Positions 5,857 through 13,930 of a stretch of DNA of 15,776 nt are shown here, piece after piece. The DNA lies in NCBI GenBank assembly GCA_002347085.1, contig DDWW01000050.1:1-15776 (forward strand), written 5' to 3'. The notes below the pieces were generated by a model that worked only from the letters and a program-made list of their open reading frames with translations, searched no databases and was not told the DNA's origin. The translations under genes and the position numbers were made by a program. Source of the stretch: Desulfobulbaceae bacterium UBA2276 (GTDB lineage: Bacteria; Desulfobacterota; Desulfobulbia; Desulfobulbales; Desulfocapsaceae). Every line of letters begins with the position of its first letter. Position 1 is the stretch's first letter.

Positions 5857-8800
5857 ATGAACTTCACTGATATCTTTATCCGCCGTCCAGTCCTGGCCAT
5901 GGTGGTCAGCCTGGTCATCATCATTGCCGGACTTCAGGCCATCAAGTCCGTCAATGTCCGCCAATACCCGCGCAGTGAAAATTCCACGGTCACCGTCACC
6001 ACCGCCTATGTCGGGGCCAGCGCCGAACTGGTGCGGGGATTTATCACCACCCCGCTGGAGCGGGCCATTGCCGCTGCCGACGGCATTGATTATCTCCAGT
6101 CCCAGAGCACGCAAGGGGTCTCTACGATCAGCGCCCGACTGAAACTCAACTACGACGCCACCAAGGCCTTGGCCGAGATCAGCTCCAAGGTTGATCAGGT
6201 TCGGGCCGATCTGCCGCCGGAAGCGGAGGTGCCGATCATCAACATCGTCTCGGCGGACAGCCAGTTTGCCGCCGCCTACCTGAGTTTCACCTCCGATGTC
6301 CTGGAACAGAACCAGATCACCGACTACCTGAGCCGAACTGTGCAACCGCGCCTTTCGGCCCTGACCGGAGTCCAGCGGGCCGACATCCTTGGCGCCCGTA
6401 CCTTTGCCATGCGCATCTGGCTCAAACCGGACCGGCTGGCGGCCTACAATATCACCCCGGTGCAGGTACGGCAGGCCCTGGCGGCCAACAACTACCTGGC
6501 CGCCTTGGGCCACACCAAAGGGTCGCTGATTCAGGTCAACCTCACTGCCGACACCAACCTGCGGAGCGCCCAGGAGTTCAAACGCCTCATAGTCCGCGAG
6601 CAGGATGGCGCCACCGTCCGCATCGAGGATATTGGCGACGTGGCCTTAGGCGCCGAAGACTACGACACCGAGGTCCGCTTCTCCGGCAAGACTGCCGTAT
6701 TCATGGGTATCTGGCCCCTGCCCAACGCGAACTCCCTGGATGTGATCGCACTCGTCCAAAAAGAGATGAAGGCCATCGAGGCCGACCTGCCCAGCGGCAT
6801 GCAGGCCAGGGTCGCCTATGACAGCACCGACTACATCAAGAATGCCATCCATGAAGTCCTCAAGACCCTGGGTGACACCATGTTCATCGTGGTGGTGATC
6901 ATCTTCCTGTTCCTGGGCTCCTTCCGCTCGGTCTTTATTCCGGTGGTCACCATTCCCCTGTCCCTGATCGGCGCGGTCTTTCTCATGCAGATCTTTGGGT
7001 TCACCATCAACCTGCTCACCCTGCTTGCCATCGTCCTTTCCGTTGGTCTGGTGGTCGATGATGCCATCATCGTCGTTGAAAATATCGAACGCCATATCCG
7101 CAGGGGCCTCACCCCCTTTGATGCCGCCATTGTCGGGGCCCGCGAACTGGTGGGGCCGATCATCGCCATGACGGTGACCCTTGCCGCGGTCTATGCCCCC
7201 ATCGGCCTGCAAGGTGGTCTGACCGGCGCGCTGTTCCGGGAATTCGCCTTCACCCTGGCCGGGGCCGTGACCATCTCCGGCATTGTGGCCCTGACCCTGT
7301 CGCCCATGATGTCGGCGAAACTCCTTAAACCCGGCCTGGGAGAACATGGCCTGGCCGGACGGATCAACCGTGGCTTTGAGAAAATCAAAACCATTTATGG
7401 CAGATGGCTGGACCAGACCCTTGCCTGCCGCCCTGCGGTGTATCTGGTCTGGGTCGTCATTACCCTGCTGGCCATTCCCATGTTCAAGATGTCACCGCTG
7501 GAACTGGCCCCTGCTGAGGATCAAGGAGTCATCTTCGGCATCCTCGACGCCGCCGCCAATTCCACCCTGGAGCAGACCAGCCATTATGCGGCTGCGGCCA
7601 ATCAGGTCTTTCTGGACGAACCGGAGACCAAATTTACCTTCCAGCTCACCCGGCCCTCGTCCGGGTTCAGCGGCATGGTCACCAAACCTTGGTCGGAACG
7701 GCAGCGCACCGTCTTTGAGATCCTGCCTGAGGTCCAGAAGAAACTGGCGGCCATCCCCGGCGTGCGCATGTTCCCGGTGATCCGCCCCGCCCTGCCGGGT
7801 GGCGGCCAATTCCCGGTAGAGTTTGTCCTGGCCTCGACCGCGGAACCGGAGCAGATCCTGGAATTCGCCCAGAAGTTACAGATGAAGGCGATGGCCAGCG
7901 GCAAGTTTGCCTTTCCACCGCTCATTGACACCAAGATCGACCAACCCCAGTCCGAGCTTGTCATCGACCGTGACCGGGTGGCCGATCTTGGCCTCAATCT
8001 GCAACAGGTCGGCGCCGACATCGGCTCCATGCTCGGCGGCAATTTTGTCAACCGCTTTGACATCGCCGGGCGCAGCTATAAGGTTATCCCCCAGATCCAG
8101 CGCAGCGACCGTCTGAATCCCGATCAACTGCGCAACATCTACATCACCGGGCCGAGTGGCCAGATGGTGCCCCTGGCAAGCGTCGCTACCCTGAAAGATT
8201 CAACGGTTCCCCGCTCCATGAACCGCTTTCAACAGTTGAACGCCGTGACCATCAGCGGGGTCTCCGTAATCCCGCTCGATGAGGCCCTGCGCTTCCTTGA
8301 AGATGAGGCCGCCAAGATCCTGCCCCAGGGCTATGTCCTCGATTACACCGGCGAGTCGCGGCAATTGCGTTCTGAGGGCAACCGCTTCCTGCCGGCATTC
8401 GGCCTGGCGGTCGTCCTCATCTTTCTGGCGCTGGCGGCCCAGTTCAACAGCTTCCGCGACCCCTTTGTCATTCTCGCCGGCTCAGTACCTTTGGCCATGT
8501 TCGGGGCCTTGACCTTCACCTTTCTGAAGATCCCCAATCCTAATATCCCCTTCTGGACCAATGGCTGGACCACGACCATGAACATCTATTCCCAGGTGGG
8601 TCTGATCACCCTCGTTGGGCTGGTCGCCAAAAACGGGATTCTCATCGTCGAATTTGCCAACAAGCTCCAGGAACAGGGATATTCTAAGCTTGATGCCGTG
8701 CGTGAGGCATCCATGACCCGCCTGCGTCCCATTTTGATGACTTCCTGCGCCACTGCGGCCGGCCACTTCCCTCTGACCCTGGTCACCGGGGCCGGGGCTG

Positions 8801-8970
8801 CCGCCCGAAACTCGATTGGTCTGGTGCTGGTGGGCGGCATTACTATCGGTACCCTCTTCACCCTCTTTGTGGTACCATCGATCTATATGCTGGTGGCAAA
8901 GAAGAGGGGGGAGGAAACAGTGGATACGAAACATGTTATTGAAAAAGACAAACTCTCATTGGTACCTTGA
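5857..8970 (+). CDS. RND multidrug efflux permease, HAE1 (AcrB) family
   Basis: The 1037-residue protein is a complete inner-membrane proton-driven pump. The N-terminus MNFTDIFIRRPVLAMVV matches the family's cytoplasmic helix and first membrane segment. Two large periplasmic loops follow, at about 35-335 and 560-860. The proton relay is intact: D401 and D402 in GLVVDDAIIVVEN (TM4) and K925 in GLVAKNGILIVEFAN (TM10), equivalent to AcrB D407/D408/K940. The duplicated RND architecture of twelve membrane segments is present and the length is normal. There is no clear ribosome site before the ATG, but the start is fixed by homology to the conserved N-terminus. It is followed after 13 bases by the TolC-like gene. 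Substrate is unknown; drugs, bile-like amphiphiles or solvents are typical for HAE1 pumps. Confidence 0.96.
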   Translation: MNFTDIFIRRPVLAMVVSLVIIIAGLQAIKSVNVRQYPRSENSTVTVTTAYVGASAELVRGFITTPLERAIAAADGIDYLQSQSTQGVSTISARLKLNYDATKALAEISSKVDQVRADLPPEAEVPIINIVSADSQFAAAYLSFTSDVLEQNQITDYLSRTVQPRLSALTGVQRADILGARTFAMRIWLKPDRLAAYNITPVQVRQALAANNYLAALGHTKGSLIQVNLTADTNLRSAQEFKRLIVREQDGATVRIEDIGDVALGAEDYDTEVRFSGKTAVFMGIWPLPNANSLDVIALVQKEMKAIEADLPSGMQARVAYDSTDYIKNAIHEVLKTLGDTMFIVVVIIFLFLGSFRSVFIPVVTIPLSLIGAVFLMQIFGFTINLLTLLAIVLSVGLVVDDAIIVVENIERHIRRGLTPFDAAIVGARELVGPIIAMTVTLAAVYAPIGLQGGLTGALFREFAFTLAGAVTISGIVALTLSPMMSAKLLKPGLGEHGLAGRINRGFEKIKTIYGRWLDQTLACRPAVYLVWVVITLLAIPMFKMSPLELAPAEDQGVIFGILDAAANSTLEQTSHYAAAANQVFLDEPETKFTFQLTRPSSGFSGMVTKPWSERQRTVFEILPEVQKKLAAIPGVRMFPVIRPALPGGGQFPVEFVLASTAEPEQILEFAQKLQMKAMASGKFAFPPLIDTKIDQPQSELVIDRDRVADLGLNLQQVGADIGSMLGGNFVNRFDIAGRSYKVIPQIQRSDRLNPDQLRNIYITGPSGQMVPLASVATLKDSTVPRSMNRFQQLNAVTISGVSVIPLDEALRFLEDEAAKILPQGYVLDYTGESRQLRSEGNRFLPAFGLAVVLIFLALAAQFNSFRDPFVILAGSVPLAMFGALTFTFLKIPNPNIPFWTNGWTTTMNIYSQVGLITLVGLVAKNGILIVEFANKLQEQGYSKLDAVREASMTRLRPILMTSCATAAGHFPLTLVTGAGAAARNSIGLVLVGGITIGTLFTLFVVPSIYMLVAKKRGEETVDTKHVIEKDKLSLVP

Positions 8971-8983
8971 GGAATAAAAAATC

Positions 8984-10357
8984 ATGAAGAAAAAACCGTG
9001 TATCCTCTTACTCATACTGGCCGTCGGCGTGAGTGGATTTTTGAGCAATCCGCGCCATCTGCACGCGCAGACTTCACCTGCCGACGCCACTGAAGAAGTG
9101 AAATCATCTGGTGCGCCTCCGGCGATTACAGCCGGCGAGACCCTGACTCTGGCTCGGGTAATAGCTATCACCCGAGCCAATCAACCGGCAATCATGGCCG
9201 CCCGAGGCAAGGTCGCCGCCTCTCAGAGCAAAGTCGGCCAGGCCGAGTCCCCCTATTATCCACAGATCAATGCGGCAACTGGCTATGACCGCTTATCGCC
9301 GGAAGGGAATATGTACGGCACGACTGATGACAAGGCCTATGACCGACTGGCCGCCGGTATTCGCGCCGAGCAGATGCTCTATGACTTCGGCAAGACCGCG
9401 GCCCGTGTCGAAATCGAGAAGACCAATCTCGATTCGTCTCGAGCAGATCTCAACGCCGCTGATGATTGGGCCGTCTATAAAGCCAAGCTGGCATACTATG
9501 ACATGCTGAAAATCGCCCGCAATAAAGAGGTCGCCGCCGAAACCGTCAAACAGTTCGAGCAGCATCTGAAGCAGGCCAAGGGATTTTTTGAGGCCGGAGT
9601 CAAGCCAAAATATGATGTCACCAAGGCCGAGGTCGATCTCAGTTCTGCGAAACTCTTACAGATTCAGGTGGAAAACAACCTGCGTCTGGCCAGGGTAGTC
9701 CTCAATAATGGAATGGGACTGCCGACCGCCCCTGAGTACCAGATAGAGGACACTCTTACCTTTGTCCCCTTCACCCTCCCTTTTGCTCAGGCCCTGCCCA
9801 TGGCCCTCAGCCATCGTCCTGATCTCAAGGCCCTGATTCTCAAACAGAAAATGGCCCAACAAGCCATTGATCTGGCCCGCAAGGGTGATGCCCCCACTCT
9901 CTCCGGCAATGCCGGCGCCGCCTACAACGGCGACATCACTACTATGGACGAAGGCTGGAGCGCGGGGGTCGCCCTGACCATCCCCATCTTCAACGGCCAT
10001 CTCACCCGTCATCAGGTCGGTGAGGCCCAGGCCAATGCCGATGTTCTGGCCGCTAATGTCACCTCCCTGCAGCAGACTATATACAAGGAGGTAGAGCAGA
10101 ACTACCTTAACCTTCATGAGGCCGAAGAGAGGATCAGCGTCACCAAATTGAGTGTCCAGCAGGCCGAAGAAAACTCTCAGATAGCCTCGGGTCGTTACAG
10201 CGCCGGTGTCGGCAGCCCCATTGAAGTCACCGATGCCGATACCCTGCTGGTGCGGGCCAAGGCCGACCACATCCAGGCCCTCTATGATTACCGCCTGGCC
10301 CAGACCAGTATTGAGCAGGCCATCGGTGCAGCCGCCACCGGTGAATCCTTACCATAA
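8984..10357 (+). CDS. TolC-family outer-membrane efflux channel protein
   Basis: The 457-residue protein begins with a typical signal peptide (MKKKPCILLLILAVGVSGF), with probable cleavage after the A of LHA near residue 28. Two outer-membrane efflux repeats follow, at about 50-240 and 265-450. Each is rich in long amphipathic helices with alternating Ala/Gln, for example QSKVGQAESPYYPQINAATG and QQAIDLARKGDAPTLSGNAG. There is no lipobox, so it is TolC-like rather than an OprM-type lipoprotein. GAGG lies about eleven bases before the ATG. It begins 13 bases after the pump stop and is certainly co-transcribed with it, completing the tripartite machine. Confidence 0.95.
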   Translation: MKKKPCILLLILAVGVSGFLSNPRHLHAQTSPADATEEVKSSGAPPAITAGETLTLARVIAITRANQPAIMAARGKVAASQSKVGQAESPYYPQINAATGYDRLSPEGNMYGTTDDKAYDRLAAGIRAEQMLYDFGKTAARVEIEKTNLDSSRADLNAADDWAVYKAKLAYYDMLKIARNKEVAAETVKQFEQHLKQAKGFFEAGVKPKYDVTKAEVDLSSAKLLQIQVENNLRLARVVLNNGMGLPTAPEYQIEDTLTFVPFTLPFAQALPMALSHRPDLKALILKQKMAQQAIDLARKGDAPTLSGNAGAAYNGDITTMDEGWSAGVALTIPIFNGHLTRHQVGEAQANADVLAANVTSLQQTIYKEVEQNYLNLHEAEERISVTKLSVQQAEENSQIASGRYSAGVGSPIEVTDADTLLVRAKADHIQALYDYRLAQTSIEQAIGAAATGESLP

Positions 10358-10388
10358 ACCCTGATAGCATCAGATTTAGCGAGACTCC

Positions 10389-10610
10389 ATGGAGACACAC
10401 GTCACGATCTTTACCCCTTATCCATTTGTCGTTGGTGAAAAAATCCGGATTGCCGAAGGGCCGCGCCATGGCGACTGGCTGGTGGCAACCATTGATGACA
10501 AAAAAATCACCCTGCGCTGTCCAATCAGCGGCAAAGAATTTCTTTGGGACCGGTTCTGTTATCTGATGGAGAAAAGAGAGCAGGAATGGCCGGATGTGAA
10601 GGGATCGTAA
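10389..10610 (+). CDS. Small hypothetical protein following the efflux operon (73 aa)
   Basis: I do not recognise the family. The 73-residue product has a composition that looks genuinely coding: alternating hydrophobic and polar residues in GEKIRIAEGPRHGDWLVATI and KKITLRCPISG suggest a small beta-barrel (SH3 or KOW-like) followed by a short charged helix at the C-terminus. It has two cysteines (in LRCP and FCYL), no signal peptide and no membrane segment. It lies 31 bases after the TolC-like gene on the same strand and may be read from the same transcript. The ribosome site is weak (GCGAGA), so the start is uncertain. The fold idea is a guess from strand-like patterning. Confidence 0.5.
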   Translation: METHVTIFTPYPFVVGEKIRIAEGPRHGDWLVATIDDKKITLRCPISGKEFLWDRFCYLMEKREQEWPDVKGS

Positions 10611-10684
10611 AGGAGTATGGGCTTGCTCTGCCAAAACGGTGCAAATTGCATTTCACGCTGCGCCATATACTTTAAGAAGAAGGG

Positions 10685-11022
10685 ATGAAATCGTATCGAA
10701 AGGAGTTGTGGTTCAATACTCCGGGGCGTCGGGCCTTTATCAACATCACCCCGCAAGTCCAGGAGTGCCTTCGGGAGAGCTGCATCATGACTATGAGCGA
10801 GGGCTTGAAAAGCTGGCTCCTCACAAACCGGTTCAGCAGTATCGCCACAATGTTGGAGAAGACTATGGTGATGCCCATTTGAAACGACAGATCATGGGCC
10901 GGGAGGTAGTCGTCGCAATTACCGACGGATGTCTCGATTTTGGCCCATGGGAACAGATTTTTTACAGCGAGTTTGATGGCGGTCGGAAAAAAAGGGTGCT
11001 GGTGAAAATCATCGGCGAATAG
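10685..11022 (+). pseudogene. yjbQ: yjbQ-family (UPF0047) gene broken by an internal deletion and frameshift
   Basis: One frame starting at 10685 encodes MKSYRKELWFNTPGRRAF through VQECLRES, a YjbQ N-terminus. At about 10779-10783 the homology jumps to another frame, which continues with HHDYERGLEKLAPH, then HLKRQIMGREVVV and WEQIF to a proper stop at 11020-11022. Compared with E. coli YjbQ, roughly 25-27 residues are missing between the two pieces, including the conserved segment around HTSASLTLNE. The protein cannot be functional. The family is annotated as secondary thiamine-phosphate synthase, although its true role is unclear. Sequence on both sides of the break is well preserved, so inactivation looks recent. 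A sequencing error could explain a simple shift but not the missing segment. Confidence 0.85.
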
Positions 11023-11105
11023 CCCTCTCCCAACTGACCAAAGAGTCACTTCCTGCGAACAAGAAGGGGTAACACAGAGTCAGACCTGTAAAAGAACAAC
11101 AACAA

Positions 11106-11309
11106 TCACTGTTCCTGGCCGCCATCATCCACTTCTATCATAGCCATGATCTCTTCCTGAAAAGCCTCATCCTGCATGAGCTTCACAGCAATAGCCTGAC
11201 AAATTGCCCCGGCAGGACCATCTTGATCGCCAGAAGCAACATTAACTGACACCCCACCATCTTCATCGACTTCCAAAATAAGTGCCGCTTGATTATCTTT
11301 AAGTTCCAT
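11106..11309 (-). CDS. Small acidic hypothetical protein (67 aa)
   Basis: No family recognised. The 67-residue product is strongly acidic and rich in Asp, Glu, Ala and Gly: an N-terminal strand-like ALILEVDEDGGVSVNVASG, a glycine-rich turn, then a helix containing AICQAIAVKLMQDEAFQEEIM. It has one cysteine, no signal peptide and no membrane helix. The regular strand-turn-helix pattern argues for a real gene. The nearest ribosome-site candidate, GAGG, lies 15-16 bases before the ATG, which is too far, so either the start is poorly translated or the call is wrong. It stands alone between the yjbQ pseudogene (opposite strand) and the redox operon terminator. Confidence 0.5.
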   Translation of the reverse strand: MELKDNQAALILEVDEDGGVSVNVASGDQDGPAGAICQAIAVKLMQDEAFQEEIMAMIEVDDGGQEQ

Positions 11310-11651
11310 GTTTGACGTTTTGTAACCTCATAGGAGATATCTTGACTGGTGAAAATCAGAGATACAGTAGACATCTCAAACTGAGAACAGTTGGATGTAA
11401 TCAGATATTCGATGTGGCAATCTTAACGACCAGCAATCTCTTGCCCGTGCCTGAAGCCAAACCTGGATTATAATACGAATCGGCCCCACAGTTCTTTAAA
11501 CGATATGACACCGGAAGAATTTTCAACAGAGTTCTTCCGGAAACAACAACCCGAAATCACTAACCTTGAACTGGTACAATAAACAGGGGAAGGTCAAACT
11601 GCAACGAGGCTACCGTCGCTTCTCCCCCTTTCCATTGCAGGCCGGCAACAA
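11310..11651. other. Non-coding interval between the small acidic gene and the redox-operon terminator
   Basis: No convincing gene in these 342 bases. A perfect 9-base hairpin CCGGAAGAA/TTCTTCCGG (11511-11519 with 11532-11540, 12-base loop) is the only clear structure. It overlaps a 25-codon open frame starting with the ATG at 11505 (MTPEEFSTEFFRKQQ...) that lacks a ribosome site. Confidence 0.5.
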
Positions 11652-11686
11652 GCAAAAAAAAGGCCCAGCAATTTCTTCCTGGGCCT
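11652..11686 (-). terminator. Intrinsic terminator of the TlpA/polyferredoxin operon
   Basis: On the minus strand, AGGCCCAG (11686-11679) and CTGGGCCT (11668-11661) form a perfect 8-base GC-rich stem around a 10-base loop, followed directly by an eight-base T-run (11661-11654). It lies 38 bases after the TlpA stop, so it closes the leftward operon. Confidence 0.88.
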
Positions 11687-11723
11687 GACAACACGCAATA
11701 AACGATTCTCTCACAGCCAGATC

Positions 11724-12236
11724 TTAGTTCAACAAATCCTTGATATCCTTTGCCATCTTTTCGTAGGTCGTGTAGCCGGGGTAGCTTTTTACTATCATGC
11801 CGTTTGTATCGACAAGGAAGGATGAAGGGATAGCGCCCAGGGCGCCAAAACTCTTGGCGACTTCGTTGGTCCCCAAGGCAATGGGATAATTGACGCCAAT
11901 CTTTTTGACAAACTTTGCCACCATGTCCGGGGCACTCTTATCCAAGGAGATGCCGATCACTGAGAACCCCTTATCCCTGTTTTCCTCGTGCAGGCGAACC
12001 AGGGAGGGAATTTCTCGCCGACAGGGGGGGCACCAGGTGGCCCAAAAATTAACCAGCATAACCTTGCCTTGAAAGTCTTGACCACGGACGACTTCAGTAG
12101 AATCACCAACACCGGAAAGTTGAAATTCAGGCATTGGTGTTGCTGACCACGCTGTCCCAACGCTGAGCACCATGACCGTAAAGAGTATGGAAGCTATTAT
12201 TATTTGCCCAACTCCCCTTGAATAAAATGTCCGCAT
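11724..12236 (-). CDS. TlpA-like periplasmic thiol-disulfide oxidoreductase
   Basis: The 170-residue protein has an N-terminal hydrophobic signal or anchor at about 10-32, with a possible cleavage site after SA at 31-32. A thioredoxin-fold domain with the redox motif W-C69-P-P-C72 in NFWATWCPPCRREIP follows, then GISLDK and the cis-proline region GAIPSSFLVD (P137). This matches the TlpA/ResA/redoxin class of exported thioredoxins that reduce protein or cytochrome c thiols. The ATG at 12236 has GGAGG eight bases upstream. An in-frame ATG at 12260 also has GAGG upstream and would add eight residues. It starts 39 bases after the 54-residue CXXC gene and ends the operon. The reductant is probably supplied by the membrane proteins encoded just upstream, which is inferred. 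Confidence 0.9.
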   Translation of the reverse strand: MRTFYSRGVGQIIIASILFTVMVLSVGTAWSATPMPEFQLSGVGDSTEVVRGQDFQGKVMLVNFWATWCPPCRREIPSLVRLHEENRDKGFSVIGISLDKSAPDMVAKFVKKIGVNYPIALGTNEVAKSFGALGAIPSSFLVDTNGMIVKSYPGYTTYEKMAKDIKDLLN

Positions 12237-12275
12237 GGCATCTACCTCCGCTAATTTCATATAATAACCTCACCT

Positions 12276-12440
12276 TTACCCCAGACCAATACAACTCAGA
12301 CAAATCTGACAGGCCTGCTCCCAAACCCGTTCCGGTTCACCTGCTGCAACTCCTGCTATCCAGAGCAGCACAGCCCCACCAATGACCACTATAGGGGACT
12401 TCCGTATCTTATAATAGAGCCGATTTGTTTTCTTAGCCAT
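12276..12440 (-). CDS. 54-aa CXXCXXC membrane mini-protein, CD1871A-family-like
   Basis: The 54-residue product starts MAKKTNRLYYKIRKS, continues with one hydrophobic segment at 17-33 (PIVVIGGAVLLWIAGVA) and ends with ACQICLSCIGLG. The three cysteines C44, C47 and C50 form CxxCxxC followed by IGxG. This layout (basic N-terminus, one membrane helix, C-terminal cysteine cluster ending in CIGxG) resembles the CD1871A family of CXXC mini-proteins, recalled without a search. The ATG overlaps the polyferredoxin stop as TAATG and has GGAGGGG a few bases upstream, so translation is coupled and efficient. The positive-inside rule puts the cysteines on the periplasmic face. A thiol relay or metal-site role between polyferredoxin and TlpA is plausible but unproven. 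Confidence 0.82.
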   Translation of the reverse strand: MAKKTNRLYYKIRKSPIVVIGGAVLLWIAGVAAGEPERVWEQACQICLSCIGLG

Positions 12441-13360
12441 TACCCCTCCTGACCTTGTCGAACCGCGACATCTGCACTTGAACTTTCCACAGGCTTGGCT
12501 CCAGCGTGTATCGGCACGCCACCAATCTCAACATATATGGCATTACACTTACACGCCTTACTCATACAGGCCATGCAGGTAATACACTCAGGATCATTGG
12601 GGTTCTCATTAAACTTTACCTCCATAGGGCAGACAGCATGACATGCCTCACAGTTGGTACATCTCTGTTTATCCAACTGCATCCGTACCAGGCGAACACG
12701 GCTAAAGAGGCCATAAAAAGCTCCCAAGGGACACATCACCCGGCAAAACGGCCGACTACTAAATACACTCCAAACCATAAAGAGAACCAGAACCATCATC
12801 TTGCCAACAAAAAGCACGCCCAGGGTCGAGCGGAGATGGGGCTGGAGAAGCAGCAAGGGCAGGCCTGCCTCTAACGTCCCTGCAGGACAGAGGGTTTTAC
12901 AAAACCATGGTCCGCCGCTGCCAAAGTCATCCACCATAAAGAGGGGCAGAAGGACTACAAAAACCAGTAACACACCATATTTTCCATAGTTTAACAGCCG
13001 GGGAATTTTAACCTTTTTAGAGGAGATTTTATGAAGCATCTCCTGAACAAAGCCAAAGGGACACATCCAGCCACAGATAAGGCGGCCGAAAAGTCCACCC
13101 AAAACCCCCATGCCGCCAAGCACTGATAGACCAAAAAAATGCTGACCATTTTCAATGGCAAGTCGAACGCCGCCGATAAGGTTTTGCAACGAGCCAATTG
13201 GACAATATGTGGTTGAAGCTGGACAGGAATAACAGTTAAGCCCCGGTGAACATATAACCTTCAAGGGCCCTTGATAAATCCCCCTGGTAAAAGGAAAGGA
13301 CCAGTTGCCATTTACCGCAAAGGTAAAGATCACCTGTAGCCATTTTCTTATAAACTCCAT
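12440..13360 (-). CDS. Polytopic membrane polyferredoxin, NapH/CcoG-like 4Fe-4S protein
   Basis: The 306-residue protein has about five membrane segments (near 10-20, 74-92, 127-144, 163-173 and 183-201). The N-terminal motif C37-x5-C43-x2-C46-x6-C53 sits in SPGLNCYSCPAS...CPIGS. Three CxxxCP motifs follow at the membrane edge: C96/C100 (CGWMCPFG), C154/C158 (CKTLCPAG) and C206/C210 (CRVMCPLG). A C-terminal ferredoxin domain carries C234-237-240-244 and C259-262-265-270/272 for two [4Fe-4S] clusters. NapH-like proteins pass electrons across or along the inner membrane. The ATG is preceded by AAAGGGTG. Its stop is fused to the next start (TAATG), and it lies 49 bases after the lipoprotein gene. 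No nap, nos or mau genes are nearby, so the partner is probably the adjacent thiol proteins. Confidence 0.9.
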   Translation of the reverse strand: MEFIRKWLQVIFTFAVNGNWSFPFTRGIYQGPLKVICSPGLNCYSCPASTTYCPIGSLQNLIGGVRLAIENGQHFFGLSVLGGMGVLGGLFGRLICGWMCPFGFVQEMLHKISSKKVKIPRLLNYGKYGVLLVFVVLLPLFMVDDFGSGGPWFCKTLCPAGTLEAGLPLLLLQPHLRSTLGVLFVGKMMVLVLFMVWSVFSSRPFCRVMCPLGAFYGLFSRVRLVRMQLDKQRCTNCEACHAVCPMEVKFNENPNDPECITCMACMSKACKCNAIYVEIGGVPIHAGAKPVESSSADVAVRQGQEG

Positions 13361-13409
13361 AGCACCCTTTCATTGTTAATCAGGGAGGCCCTGTAATTCG
13401 CGCCCTTAC

Positions 13410-13853
13410 CTAAGGACGCACAGCACGGACATAGCCGGCCGTTCCCGGCTCATACACCCTTGCAGGGTCACATTGTTGAGCCGAGATGGCCCATGCGCCA
13501 ATCATGCCATCTCCGTCCTTCTTTCCAGACCAATAATTCCCCTCTCTGTTAAGGGTAATATTGCCGTTTTTATGGAGGTCAAAGAGAAAATTGAGGTCAT
13601 AGAGTTCGTAAATGGTAGGCAGGCGCCAATCATCATAGCCACCAAGGTTTAACTGCTCGACAAAGGCCTGGGCCTCTTTATACGTGTTGAATATTTTACT
13701 TCTTTCCAGCTGCCACATTAGGCCGCTGTCATTATCCTGGAGGATGCCTTGATCCGGTATTGAAAGCTGAGCATTTTTCGCAGACATCCCGGCACATCCC
13801 GCTAAGGTGACAACCAAGGCTAGAATTAAACTGGTCATTAAACTTTTTTTCAT
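13410..13853 (-). CDS. DUF1566 (Lcl-domain) lipoprotein
   Basis: The 147-residue protein begins with a lipoprotein signal peptide, MKKSLMTSLILALVVTLAGC, with lipobox LAGC and lipidated C20. The mature part carries the DUF1566/Lcl pattern: GLMWQ near the start, the helix YKEAQAFVEQLNLGGYDDWRLPT (split here as YKEAQAFVEQ and GYDDWRLPT), YWSG in the middle and GYVRAVR at the C-terminus. Proteins with this domain are surface or periplasmic and are related to the C-type-lectin-like fold; no enzymatic role is established. GAGG lies seven bases before this ATG; a second ATG two codons earlier is equally possible. It sits 77 bases after the flavoprotein gene and 49 before the polyferredoxin gene, with no evident terminator in either gap. 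Confidence 0.85.
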   Translation of the reverse strand: MKKSLMTSLILALVVTLAGCAGMSAKNAQLSIPDQGILQDNDSGLMWQLERSKIFNTYKEAQAFVEQLNLGGYDDWRLPTIYELYDLNFLFDLHKNGNITLNREGNYWSGKKDGDGMIGAWAISAQQCDPARVYEPGTAGYVRAVRP

Positions 13854-13930
13854 GATCATACCTCTTCCTAAGTATTTATAGACAATAATTTCCTCCTACC
13901 ACCACAACGCTTAAGAACTTAGGGTTACCT

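Noticed and set aside
6646..7347. 233-residue minus-strand open frame rich in Gly, Asp and His
   Set aside because: Shadow of the RND pump gene; the composition reflects reverse reading of hydrophobic codons.
11511..11540. Perfect 9-base hairpin considered as a terminator
   Set aside because: No T-run follows on either strand, and the strong terminator at 11652-11686 already closes the leftward operon.
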